Shown in pieces: positions 44,320 through 52,972 of a stretch of DNA of 60,747 nt. The notes below the pieces were generated by a model. That model was not told the origin of the DNA and searched no databases. It saw nothing but the letters and a program-made list of their open reading frames with translations. Numbering within the stretch: the first letter of the stretch is position 1; every line of letters starts with the position of its first letter. Source of the DNA: Bacteroidales bacterium (GTDB lineage Bacteria; Bacteroidota; Bacteroidia; Bacteroidales; Muribaculaceae); assembly GCA_030531495.1 (NCBI GenBank), contig JAUNNJ010000003.1, forward strand, positions 14,065-74,811. Reading direction: 5' to 3'. Position numbers and translations under genes: made by a program.

Positions 44320-46515
44320 ATGAAAACTCTTAAAAGTATATCTTTCGTCGGGCTGATTTTGATATTGCTCGTTTTGGCTGTCGCCACCGTGGTGGAGAAG
44401 CTCTGCGGCACGAATGTGGCACGCTTGTTCGTCTACGATTCGTGGGCATTTTTTGCCTTGTGGATGGTCGTTGCTGTGAGTGCCCTGGCATATATCTTAA
44501 AAAATAAAATGCGTTTTTCATCATTGTTGTTTCATTTCTCTTTGTTGTTCATTCTGGCTGGGGCTGCTATCACATGGCTGTTTGCGCAGCACGGGAAAAT
44601 TCGTTTGGAACAAGGGAAACAATCCTCCACATGTTTGACTGCTGATGGTGGCAGTTTTCAATTGCCCTTCCATTTGATGCTTAAAGAGTTTAAAATTGAT
44701 TATTATCCTGGCACTTCCGCACCGATTGACTTTGTCAGTATGTTGCAAGTGACTGAAGACAGGCACACAGAAATGGGGCAAGTGTCGATGAATCATATTT
44801 TCTCGTATGAAGGATATCGTTTTTGCCAGAATGGTTATGACCCAGAGCAGAATGCCACTGTTCTTTCTGTATCTTGCGACCCTTGTGGAATAGGGGTTAC
44901 TTATAGTGGCTATCTGTTGCTGTTCTTGTCATGTTTGTGGCTGATGATTGATAAAAATGGGCGTTTCCGTACATTACTTCGTTCGGGAGTTTTGAAAGGT
45001 GGTGCATTAGCGCTTTGTGCATTTGCCTCCTTAACGTCTGAGGCTACTCCACGCGCGTTGCCAAAAGATGTGGCTGAGCAGATGGGGGGTATTGTAATCT
45101 TGCACAACGACAGGATGAGCACTTTCCAAACTTTTGCTCGCGATTTCACAAAAAAGCTCTGCGGCAGCAATTCCTACAAGGGGCTCAGTGCCATGCAGGT
45201 GGTCACTGGTTGGATGTTTTATTACGACGACTGGAAGCGTGAACCCATGATTAAGATAAAGAGTGGGGAAGTGCGCCGCATTTTGAATGTCGAGACCAAA
45301 ATGGTGTCGATGGCCGATTTCATCAATCCCGAAAAAGGATATCTTCTCGATGAGGAACTGAAGCAGATGATGCATGGTGAGGCGGTTGCCGATGCAAAAG
45401 GTGTGCAGCAAGCCGATGAGAAGTTTCAGATTGCTACGACGGTGGCAACAGGGAGTGCAATCAAGATATTTCCAGTGAAGAATAAAGGTCAGTTGGCTTG
45501 GTATTCTCAGGTGTCGGACGACATTCCCGGAGATATCGATGAAAACAAGTTGATTTTTGTTAGCAAGGGACTGAACTATTTGAATGAATTGGTAGTGAAG
45601 CAAGATTGGAAAAATTGTATAAAGTTCATTGATAAATTCAAAGCATATCAGGCGAAAGAAGTTGGTGAAGATATGCCAAGTGCAAGTCGTCTGAATGCCG
45701 AAATATGGTTTAATTCTTTAGACTGCACTTTAGTGTTAGGCATAGCGTCGTTGCTCATCGGCATTGTGGTTTTCTTCTTCTCTACACGAAAGGTGGCTCA
45801 AGGAAAAACTCTTCCCAATCGGCTGGTGGTGTCGCTATATATAATAGGTGTGATTTTCTTTGTATTTCTAACTGTGTATTTAGCACTGCTATGGTATGTT
45901 TCTGGGCATATACCGATGAGCAACGGACCCGAAACAATGCTTCTGATGGCGTGGCTTTCATATTTGATGATGCTGTGCTTTGCCCGACGCTTCACACTGT
46001 GTTTGCCATTCGGATTTTTGGTGTCAGGACTCACTATGATGGTGGCGATGATGGGTGAAACCAATCCTGTCATCACACCTCTCATGCCTGTGCTTCAGTC
46101 GCCATTACTCTCCATTCATGTGGCTGTGATTATGATGGCATATGCGCTGTTGGCTTTCTTGATGTTTAATGGTGTGATGGCTTTAATGCTTCGTGCCCAT
46201 GCCGAACAGGTACAAAGATTATATGTGGTAGGGCAGATGTTGCTCGTTCCGGCTGTGCTCCTGTTGGCTATCGGCATATTTGTGGGTGCTATCTGGGCAA
46301 ATGTGTCGTGGGGAAATTATTGGAGTTGGGACCCGAAAGAAACATGGGCACTTATCACATTTATTGTCTATTCAATGGCATTGCACACCAAGTCGCTTTC
46401 CCTATTCGGACGTCCGATGTTTTTCCATGTGTTTTGCGTGTGTGCATTCCTGAGCGTGCTTATCACCTATTTCGGAGTGAACTTCATACTTGGGGGGATG
46501 CACAGCTACGCATAG
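44320..46515 (+). CDS. Fused cytochrome c biogenesis protein CcsBA
   Basis: 731 residues from ATG 44320 (MKTLKSISFVGLILILLVLA). A start at 44293 (MTHSDIYFF…) is rejected because it lies inside the hairpin stem. Layout: N-terminal ResB/CcsB-like half with several membrane spans and a large periplasmic part, then a CcsA half with the WWD haem-handling motif WGNYWSWDPKETWALITFIVYSMALH (~residues 669-694) and conserved His residues (including HAEQVQ, ALHTKS). It carries haem to apocytochromes in the system II pathway, so it can mature the two-haem oxidoreductase encoded next to it. Confidence 0.93.
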   Translation: MKTLKSISFVGLILILLVLAVATVVEKLCGTNVARLFVYDSWAFFALWMVVAVSALAYILKNKMRFSSLLFHFSLLFILAGAAITWLFAQHGKIRLEQGKQSSTCLTADGGSFQLPFHLMLKEFKIDYYPGTSAPIDFVSMLQVTEDRHTEMGQVSMNHIFSYEGYRFCQNGYDPEQNATVLSVSCDPCGIGVTYSGYLLLFLSCLWLMIDKNGRFRTLLRSGVLKGGALALCAFASLTSEATPRALPKDVAEQMGGIVILHNDRMSTFQTFARDFTKKLCGSNSYKGLSAMQVVTGWMFYYDDWKREPMIKIKSGEVRRILNVETKMVSMADFINPEKGYLLDEELKQMMHGEAVADAKGVQQADEKFQIATTVATGSAIKIFPVKNKGQLAWYSQVSDDIPGDIDENKLIFVSKGLNYLNELVVKQDWKNCIKFIDKFKAYQAKEVGEDMPSASRLNAEIWFNSLDCTLVLGIASLLIGIVVFFFSTRKVAQGKTLPNRLVVSLYIIGVIFFVFLTVYLALLWYVSGHIPMSNGPETMLLMAWLSYLMMLCFARRFTLCLPFGFLVSGLTMMVAMMGETNPVITPLMPVLQSPLLSIHVAVIMMAYALLAFLMFNGVMALMLRAHAEQVQRLYVVGQMLLVPAVLLLAIGIFVGAIWANVSWGNYWSWDPKETWALITFIVYSMALHTKSLSLFGRPMFFHVFCVCAFLSVLITYFGVNFILGGMHSYA

Positions 46516-46592
46516 CGGTTTCGCAAAAAGTCGGTAGCTGTATGATGATAAAATACCAAATAGTTGGTATTTGGCATTTGGGTCAAATTTAG

Positions 46593-46600
46593 TAATTTTG
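46593..46600 (+). promoter_or_regulatory. -7 element of the hemerythrin-LuxR pair
   Basis: TAATTTTG, 18 bases before ATG 46619; a small palindrome AAATACCAA…TTGGTATTT (46551-46572) lies just upstream in the -33 region and is a possible operator. Confidence 0.5.
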
Positions 46601-46618
46601 CATTCGGTAAATTTCATC

Positions 46619-47329
46619 ATGCTTATGGCGATTGACAACAAATATAAAGGTTCTGACAGACTTTCTGATCTCATCGACGACAACTTCAAACTTTTGATGG
46701 TGATGAGCCGTTTCGGCATCTCGCTCGGATTTGGAGAAAAAACGGTGGAGGAGGTGTGTAATAGCGAAAATGTGGATTGCAACACTTTCCTTGCTGTGGC
46801 CAACTTTATCAGTAGCGAGCAGGCCTCTTTCAGTGTCGAGGAGCTGCCCCAGTTGTCAATCCATTCGTTGATGGACTATTTAAAGAATGCACACGTATAT
46901 TTCCTTGATTTCGTTTTACCTATGCTTCGCCGAAAACTGATTGAAGCAATTGATTGCTCGCGAGAGGATAATGTGGCATTCCTGATTCTGAAATTCTTCG
47001 ATGGATTCGTCAACGAAGTGCGTGAGCACATGCAGTATGAAAACGAACAAGTGTTCGTGTATGTGGATTCGTTGCTCGAAGGCAAGTTGAGCAGCAAATT
47101 CAATATCGCCAAATTTGCAAGCCATCATTCAAAAATCGATGAAAGATTGAAGGAACTCAAAGGTATCATCACAAAATATTATAACGAAAGTAGTGATAAC
47201 TTGCTTTTGAGCGCCACCTTGTTCGATATTTACAGTTGCGAGCAGGATTTGGCTTCACACAACCTTGTGGAGGATTGTCTGTTTGTTCCTGCTGTTATGC
47301 ATGTAGAAAAGGAGTTGCGAAATGAATAG
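46619..47329 (+). CDS. Hemerythrin-domain protein, RIC/ScdA-like
   Basis: 236 residues from ATG 46619 (a second ATG at 46625 is possible). Residues ~8-55 (SDRLSDLIDDNFKLLMVMSRFGISLGFGEKTVEEVC) look like the ScdA/RIC N-terminal domain but the usual CC pair is lost. Then a four-helix hemerythrin-like domain with His/Glu ligands: SIHSLMDYLKNAHVYF, HMQYENEQVFVYV, FASHHSKIDERLKEL, and DLASHNLVEDCLFVPAV. RIC/YtfE-type proteins bind a di-iron site and act in nitric oxide or iron-sulfur repair. It overlaps the LuxR gene by 8 bases. Confidence 0.85.
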   Translation: MLMAIDNKYKGSDRLSDLIDDNFKLLMVMSRFGISLGFGEKTVEEVCNSENVDCNTFLAVANFISSEQASFSVEELPQLSIHSLMDYLKNAHVYFLDFVLPMLRRKLIEAIDCSREDNVAFLILKFFDGFVNEVREHMQYENEQVFVYVDSLLEGKLSSKFNIAKFASHHSKIDERLKELKGIITKYYNESSDNLLLSATLFDIYSCEQDLASHNLVEDCLFVPAVMHVEKELRNE

Positions 47330-47933
47330 TGATTTATCTACATATCGCTTTGTGGTAGCCGACAATTCGTTCATTGTGAGAAATGGACTTGTGTCGGTGC
47401 TGCGTCATATACCAGGACTGGCAGCCACGGCCTTTGATGTGAAAACGCAGGAATCGCTTCGCAATTATGTGGCAATGCATCATCCCGATGTTGTATTAGT
47501 CAATCCTATGTTCGACGGCTTATTCGATGTGAAAGCGTTCAAGGCAGAATTTAAAGACGAAGATATTCGCTACGTGGCCCTCTCAAGCACGATGGTCGAC
47601 CAGAATGTGCTCTCGGAATACGACGAGCACTTCTCCCTCTACGACAATCCCGACGACATCTATGAAAAAATCAAAAAAGTACTGGTGGAGGAAAAGCCTG
47701 TAGAGGTGCATACTACCGACAGCCTCAGTAACCGCGAAAAGGAAATTATCGTGTGTGTGGTGAAAGGATTGACCAACAAAGAGATTGCCGACATGCTTTG
47801 CCTCTCAATCCACACAGTAATCACTCACCGACGCAACATCAGCAACAAACTGCAGATTCGCTCCACTGCAGGCCTCACAATCTACGCCATCGTAAACAAA
47901 CTCGTCGACATCAAAGACGTAAAAGACATGTAA
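47322..47933 (+). CDS. LuxR/NarL-type regulator with degenerate receiver
   Basis: 203 residues. N-terminal receiver-like fold (STYRFVVADNSFIVRNGLVSVL, then HHPDVVLVNPMF), but the phosphoacceptor Asp expected at the end of the third strand is Asn (N61 in VLVNPM), so it is probably not phosphorylated. C-terminal GerE/LuxR HTH is standard: SNREKEIIVCVVKGLTNKEIADMLCLSIHTVITHRRNISNKL. Overlapping start with the hemerythrin gene (8 bases) argues for a direct functional link, perhaps signalling O2 or NO state. Confidence 0.88.
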   Translation: MNSDLSTYRFVVADNSFIVRNGLVSVLRHIPGLAATAFDVKTQESLRNYVAMHHPDVVLVNPMFDGLFDVKAFKAEFKDEDIRYVALSSTMVDQNVLSEYDEHFSLYDNPDDIYEKIKKVLVEEKPVEVHTTDSLSNREKEIIVCVVKGLTNKEIADMLCLSIHTVITHRRNISNKLQIRSTAGLTIYAIVNKLVDIKDVKDM

Positions 47934-47945
47934 CCGCACCTGTAT

Positions 47946-48422
47946 TTACACGGTCACACTGTATTCGTGCTTGATTTCTTCCATTACAAATGTGCTCTCG
48001 AGCGATGCGATATTATCGTGGCGGCCTAATGAGTTTAGCAGAAACTGCTGGTAAGAACGCATGTCGGGTGATTGCACCCTCAGCATGAAGTCAAATGAAC
48101 CGCTGATATTGTAGCACTCTGTCACTTCTGGCATCTCAAGCACCTGTTTCTTAAATGCAATGGCCCGTTCGGTGTTGATGTGGCGCAATTTTACCGAGCA
48201 AAACACCGTGAATCCCTTGTTGAGTTTCTGGGCATTGAGTATGGTGGCATACTGCGTGATGTAGCCAGTGCGCTCAAGCCGTTTCACACGTTCGTAGGTC
48301 GGAGTAGTTGACAAGTGTACTTTGGCTGCAAGTTCTTTGTTGGTCAAACGGGCCTCGTGTTGCAGCACGCGCAGTATCTCCTTGTCTTTTTCGTCAAGAG
48401 CGTATTCTGTATTTCTTGCCAT
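47946..48422 (-). CDS. Lrp/AsnC-family transcriptional regulator
   Basis: 158 residues. N-terminal winged HTH (LDEKDKEILRVLQHEARLTNKELAAKVHLSTTPTYERVKRLERTGYI) and a C-terminal RAM/AsnC ligand domain (VLEMPEVTECYNISGSFDFMLRVQSPDMRSYQQFL). Amino-acid-responsive regulator. It is divergent from the metY gene across 131 bases, so it may control it. Promoter TACATTTG (48463-48470, minus). Confidence 0.93.
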   Translation of the reverse strand: MARNTEYALDEKDKEILRVLQHEARLTNKELAAKVHLSTTPTYERVKRLERTGYITQYATILNAQKLNKGFTVFCSVKLRHINTERAIAFKKQVLEMPEVTECYNISGSFDFMLRVQSPDMRSYQQFLLNSLGRHDNIASLESTFVMEEIKHEYSVTV

Positions 48423-48462
48423 TTTTTATTGATTTTTAGAAGAATGTTCTATAATTATTGTG

Positions 48463-48470
48463 CAAATGTA
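48463..48470 (-). promoter_or_regulatory. -7 element of the Lrp gene
   Basis: TACATTTG on the minus strand, 40 bases before the ATG. Confidence 0.45.
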
Positions 48471-48521
48471 TGAATATCTTCTTTATTTCGCAAGCAGATT
48501 GCGATAAATGTCCTTTGGGTA

Positions 48522-48529
48522 TAATTTTG
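48522..48529 (+). promoter_or_regulatory. -7 element of metY
   Basis: TAATTTTG (within TATAATTTTG), 24 bases before the metY ATG. Confidence 0.5.
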
Positions 48530-48553
48530 CGCTCATAAAAAATACTTAAGATT

Positions 48554-49855
48554 ATGGCAGAAAATAACACTTCAAAAAAACTTCACATCGAAACATTGGC
48601 ATTACACGTGGGACAAGAACAGGCCGATCCCGCTACCGACTCTCGTGCTGTGCCTATTTATCAGACAACATCATACGTTTTCCACAACTCACAGCATGCT
48701 GCCGACCGATTTGGGCTGCGCGACGCTGGTAATATCTACGGTCGCTTAACAAATTCCACTCAGGGAGTGCTTGAAGAGCGTCTTGCAGCACTTGAGGGTG
48801 GTGTGGCAGCTCTTGCTGTGGCAAGTGGCGTTGCTGCTATTACCTATACGTTGCAGAATGTGTGTCTGGCAGGCGACCATATTGTTGCTGCCAATAATAT
48901 ATATGGTGGGTCATACAATCTCATCACTCACACTCTTGCCACACAAGGTGTGACAAACACCATTGTCAACATCAATGACATTGACGCTTTGGAAGCTGCT
49001 ATCCAACCGAATACCAAGGTGATTTTTGCCGAGACTTTTGGCAATCCCAACTCCGATGTAACTAATCTTGATGCAATTGCCCAGGTGGCTCATCGTCATG
49101 GCATTCTGTTTGTTGTTGATAATACATTTGGCACCCCGTGCCTGATTCGTCCGTTGGAGCATGGTGCCGATGTTGTTGTTCATTCGGCAACAAAGTTCAT
49201 TGGCGGTCATGGTAGTTCGCTCGGCGGTATAATCGTTGATGGTGGCAAGTTCGATTTCAAGGCTCATGCCGACCGCTATCCCACCATCGCTCAGCCCAAT
49301 CCATCCTATCATGGGGCTGTGTTTGCCGATGTTGCTGGTGCTGCAGCTTTTGTAACACGCATTCGCGCCGTCATGTTACGCGACACAGGTGCCTGTATCT
49401 CTCCTTTCAACGCATGGATATTGCTGCAAGGCGTTGAGTCGTTGCCATTGCGCATCGAGCGTCATGTTTACAACACGCTCAAAGTGGTTGAATACCTGAA
49501 CAAGCATCCTAAGGTGACAAAGGTGAATCATCCTTCGTTACCTGACCATCCCGACAATGCGCTCTACAACAAGTATTTCCCGCAAGGCGGCGGAAGTATT
49601 TTTACTTTTGAAATTTCAGGAGGCGAAAAAGAGGCATGGGCGTTTATCGACTCGCTCAAGATTTTCTCTTTGCTTGCCAATGTGGCCGATGTCAAGTCTC
49701 TTGTTATCCATCCTTACACCACCACTCACTCACAGTTGTCGCCAGAGGAACTTGCCGACCAGCACATCACACCGGCAACAATTAGACTGAGCATTGGTGT
49801 CGAGCACATCGACGACATCATTGCCGACCTTGATCAGGCTTTTGGGAAGTTATAA
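48554..49855 (+). CDS. metY: O-acetylhomoserine aminocarboxypropyltransferase (sulfhydrylase)
   Basis: 433 residues; a PLP enzyme that makes homocysteine from O-acetylhomoserine and sulfide in the cytoplasm. Seen: THVGQ-like ALHVGQEQADPATDSRAVPIYQTTSYVF, NIYGRLTNSTQGVLEERLAALEGG, PLP lysine in HSATKFIGGHGSS, and VESLPLRIERHV. The length (~430) is that of MetY rather than MetB/MetC (~390). It may be controlled by the divergent Lrp protein. Confidence 0.93.
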   Translation: MAENNTSKKLHIETLALHVGQEQADPATDSRAVPIYQTTSYVFHNSQHAADRFGLRDAGNIYGRLTNSTQGVLEERLAALEGGVAALAVASGVAAITYTLQNVCLAGDHIVAANNIYGGSYNLITHTLATQGVTNTIVNINDIDALEAAIQPNTKVIFAETFGNPNSDVTNLDAIAQVAHRHGILFVVDNTFGTPCLIRPLEHGADVVVHSATKFIGGHGSSLGGIIVDGGKFDFKAHADRYPTIAQPNPSYHGAVFADVAGAAAFVTRIRAVMLRDTGACISPFNAWILLQGVESLPLRIERHVYNTLKVVEYLNKHPKVTKVNHPSLPDHPDNALYNKYFPQGGGSIFTFEISGGEKEAWAFIDSLKIFSLLANVADVKSLVIHPYTTTHSQLSPEELADQHITPATIRLSIGVEHIDDIIADLDQAFGKL

Positions 49856-50003
49856 CTTAGAAAGTATGTTAACTCAGAAAGTTCATTCGGGCATGGATAA
49901 ACTGAATCTTGGTCAATAAGATTCTTACTAATAGCTTGTATTACAGATTTTATTTGTAATTTGTCCCTCTGTATCAAAAGTGATAGAGACCCCATACTTG
50001 ATT

Positions 50004-51992
50004 ATGAAAATGAAGAAACTCCTATTATTAGTAGCTGGTGGGCTAAGTTCTGTCTTTTGTGGCGCCCAAGAAGTGGCGTTGCCTGATAGCTCACTTTCGG
50101 CAGGACTTGATGAGGTGGTTGTGACAAGTTCTGCGTCATTGCGCCGTTTGAGCGGTGCCACCAATGGGGTCTATATCACGCAGAAGGAGCTGTTTCGGGC
50201 AGCATGCTGCAATCTTGGTGAAAGTTTCACGACCAATCCTTCGGTAGATGTGAACTACAATGATGCCGCTACAGGAGCCAAGCAAATCAAACTGCTGGGG
50301 CTCTCGGGCACCTATGTCCAGATGCTTACAGAAAATATGCCTGGTTTTCGTGGCGCTGCGACCCCTTTTGCTTTGGGTTATGTGTCTGGCACGTGGATGA
50401 AAGGTATCAGCGTGTCGAAGGGTGCGGCAAGTGTCAAAAATGGCTATGAATCAATAACGGGGCAGATTGATGTGGAATATCTCAAGCCCGATGACGAGAA
50501 AAAGGTGCACATTAACCTTTATGGGGATATTCAAGGACGAATAGAGGCTAATGCTGATGCTAACTTCCATCTATCAAACACGTTGTCAACCAATGTTCTG
50601 GCTCATTATGAGAATCGATTAAGCAATCATGATGGCAACCATGATGGGTTTGTCGACATGCCCAAGGTGCAGCAAGGTAATTTCTCTAACCGTTGGAAAC
50701 TCAAGAGCGACAGCTACATTATGCATGCCGGGGTGTCTTTTTTGAAGGAAGCACGTAACAGTGGACAGACCGAACACACCATGATTCAGCATGATATGCC
50801 GCTCTATAAAATAGAGATTAACACCGACCGCTATGAGGGTTACATGAAGCATGCTTTTATCCTCAACCCCGAGAAGCAAATGAATGTCGCTTTCCTTGCC
50901 AATGCCTCGTTGCACAAGCAGGAGGCTATGTATGGGGCTCGTGGCTACAAAGGATATGACGTGAATCAGAAGAATCTCTATGCACAGCTGATGTATGAGG
51001 CAACGTTTGGCAACAATGCCATCAGCATTGGTAGCAGCATTTCCCATGACTACCTCAAGCAAGCCTACCAGATGGGTGGTGAAGTTAATCCGCTGATAAA
51101 AGATGTGGAAAAGGAAACAGTCCCTGGAGCCTATGTACAATATACCTACACATTAGGAACTAAGCTCACGGCAATGGCAGGCGTGCGTTGGGACAATAGT
51201 TCCCTCTACGGGAACTTTGTCACTCCTCGTGCCCATGTTAAGTATCAGCCTGTCAGCTGGTTCAGTACTCGCTTGTCGGCTGGCAAGGGCTACCGTACTG
51301 TGCATGCACTCGCCGAGAACCACAATCTGCTTGCCAGCGGCCGTCAACTCTTTGTTGAGAATTTGGGGCAGGAGGAGGCTTGGAACTATGGAGCTACAAC
51401 CGCATTCTTGATTCCACTTGGCGAACGTATTCTCAAGTTGAATGCAGAGTATTATTACACCACCTTCACCAACCAAGCTATTATCGACTACGATAGTGAC
51501 GCCTCACGTATATGGATACATGATCTTCTGGGCAAGTCGCGCAGTCACGTCTTTCAGGTGGGTGCCAACTACGTGCCTTTGGAAGGGCTTGACATTATGC
51601 TGGCTTACCGCTTCAACGATGTGAAATGCACTTATGGCGGTGTGCTGATGACCAAGCCGCTCACATCGCGCTACAAGGCTCTGCTCTGCATGTCATACAA
51701 GTTGCAACCGTTGGAATTATGGCAGTTCGACTTTACCATGCAACTCAATGGTGGAGGTCGCCTTCCAGGCGACTTGGGCCACTACAAGGCGTTTGAACAA
51801 ATGTCGGCACAAGTAACCCGTTTCTTCCGTTACTTTGATATCTATCTGGGCGGTGAGAATTTGACCAATTTCAAGCAAAAGAACCCTATCATTAATGCAT
51901 CCACACCATGGTCATCATTATTTGAACCCACATTGGTTTACGGCCCTGTTGAGGGAGCGATGGCATATGTAGGTATTCGTGTAAAACTATAA
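50004..51992 (+). CDS. TonB-dependent outer-membrane receptor
   Basis: 662 residues from ATG 50004 (MKMKKLLLLVAGGLSSVFCGAQ, a signal peptide). There is no N-terminal carboxypeptidase-like repeat, so it is a classical plug-and-barrel receptor: LDEVVVTSSASLRRLSGATNG, then plug GESFTTNPSVDVNYNDAATGAKQIKLLGLSG, and a barrel ending YVGIRVKL. Residues ~199-210 hold NRLSNHDGNHDG, with His/Asp that could bind a metal. The HMA gene 22 bases downstream suggests that its substrate is a metal or metal complex (copper or zinc; inference). Confidence 0.92.
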   Translation: MKMKKLLLLVAGGLSSVFCGAQEVALPDSSLSAGLDEVVVTSSASLRRLSGATNGVYITQKELFRAACCNLGESFTTNPSVDVNYNDAATGAKQIKLLGLSGTYVQMLTENMPGFRGAATPFALGYVSGTWMKGISVSKGAASVKNGYESITGQIDVEYLKPDDEKKVHINLYGDIQGRIEANADANFHLSNTLSTNVLAHYENRLSNHDGNHDGFVDMPKVQQGNFSNRWKLKSDSYIMHAGVSFLKEARNSGQTEHTMIQHDMPLYKIEINTDRYEGYMKHAFILNPEKQMNVAFLANASLHKQEAMYGARGYKGYDVNQKNLYAQLMYEATFGNNAISIGSSISHDYLKQAYQMGGEVNPLIKDVEKETVPGAYVQYTYTLGTKLTAMAGVRWDNSSLYGNFVTPRAHVKYQPVSWFSTRLSAGKGYRTVHALAENHNLLASGRQLFVENLGQEEAWNYGATTAFLIPLGERILKLNAEYYYTTFTNQAIIDYDSDASRIWIHDLLGKSRSHVFQVGANYVPLEGLDIMLAYRFNDVKCTYGGVLMTKPLTSRYKALLCMSYKLQPLELWQFDFTMQLNGGGRLPGDLGHYKAFEQMSAQVTRFFRYFDIYLGGENLTNFKQKNPIINASTPWSSLFEPTLVYGPVEGAMAYVGIRVKL

Positions 51993-52014
51993 CATTTAAC
52001 AACTATATTCGATA

Positions 52015-52401
52015 ATGAAAAAATTATTTTTAATCGCTATGATTACCTTGGTTTCGGTGGTAGCCAGTGCCAAGGACATCAAAACTGTTTATCTCACCAC
52101 TGACCCCGTCATGCACTGCAACTCATGCGAGGTGAGAATTAAAGAGAATCTTAAGTATGTAAAGGGCATCAAGTCTATTAAAACCGACGTGGCTACTCAA
52201 ACGGTAACGGTTACTTATGATGCCGACAAAACAACAGTACAAAAAATAAAAGATTCGCTCAAGAAAATTCAATATGTTGCCACCGAGAAAGAGCCTGCCT
52301 TTTGTGATGCTGCAAATAAAACCTGTGATGGAAAGCAAGAAGGCTGTTGTCAGTCTGGTGCAAAACAGCAGAGCAAAGGTTGCAGTCACGGCTGCAAATA
52401 A
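52015..52401 (+). CDS. Periplasmic heavy-metal-associated (HMA) protein with Cys-rich tail
   Basis: 128 residues. Signal peptide (MKKLFLIAMITLVSVVASA), an HMA fold with metal motif MHCNSC (~residues 31-36; the usual MxCxxC), and a C-terminal ~35-residue tail with eight Cys (CDAANKTCDGKQEGCC…GCSHGC). It probably binds soft metal ions (Cu+, Zn2+) in the periplasm and may hand them over to or from the TonB receptor encoded next to it. The Cys-rich end is not part of the usual HMA chaperone and resembles a metallothionein-like sponge (inference). Confidence 0.88.
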   Translation: MKKLFLIAMITLVSVVASAKDIKTVYLTTDPVMHCNSCEVRIKENLKYVKGIKSIKTDVATQTVTVTYDADKTTVQKIKDSLKKIQYVATEKEPAFCDAANKTCDGKQEGCCQSGAKQQSKGCSHGCK

Positions 52402-52715
52402 GCACCATAAACTCTAAAAAAACATTTTCGGTCATAGTCTCCATCAAAGCGTGCTTTGTTGGGGACTGTCGTATATTAGCCATACAAACACGTCTTTCCA
52501 GCTCCAGACTCGTCGAGAAAAAAGAGGAGAACGACCGCAACAGGCCAGAAGCCCCCGACGAGATGCATTGATAGTGAAGAGAGAACTGAAGACCCGATAT
52601 GTGAGCGCAAGAATCTGAACACAGACTTTTGTGGTGCAAAAAATAGAGTTGATAGCCGAAACTTCCAACTCTGGTGGGCGCCAACCGAGTATCGTTGTGT
52701 CTCGTTTTGACGGTG

Positions 52716-52723
52716 CAAAGTTA
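52716..52723 (-). promoter_or_regulatory. Minus-strand -7-like element of a lost or non-coding transcript
   Basis: TAACTTTG followed by GCACCGTC on the minus strand; no surviving gene is found behind it. Confidence 0.4.
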
Positions 52724-52928
52724 CAAAAAAAGTTGTTAAACCATACGATTACGAAAAAATGCATTCGTGGAGAAAGTACATTCATAAAAGACTACTCTTT
52801 TAGTTTTTGACTTAAATGGGTGTGTTGATTCGATTCGAATCGGATAAAGTAGGTGTTTTTTTATATCACTATTGTGTCAATCTTGGATTCGTGGGTAGTG
52901 AAAACTTGGCGCAAATTTTAATATTTCG

Positions 52929-52936
52929 TAAATTTG
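52929..52936 (+). promoter_or_regulatory. -7 element of the glutaminase gene
   Basis: TAAATTTG, 36 bases before the ATG at 52973. Confidence 0.5.
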
Positions 52937-52972
52937 AAAAGTTAAAAACAAAATTTGCATCATAAATTAACG

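Larger units (their letters stand above)
52402..52972. other. 0.57 kb non-coding region with a minus-strand promoter-like leader
   Basis: No convincing protein on either strand. On the minus strand a TAACTTTG (52716-52723) stands before ~230 bases without a good frame, holding an inverted repeat CTCGTCG/CGACGAG (52509-52515 with 52556-52562), then ATG 52483 opens MANIRQSPTKHALMETMTE…, a frame that runs antisense into the HMA gene and ends at 52259. It reads like a leader plus the first codons of a lost gene, or a structured RNA. The right part holds only the promoter of the glutaminase gene. Confidence 0.4.

Noticed and set aside
52444-52785. 113-codon minus-strand frame overlapping the leader-like region
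   Set aside because: It begins upstream of the promoter element it would need and lacks any recognisable pattern; only the promoter and the short MANIRQ frame were kept as a question.
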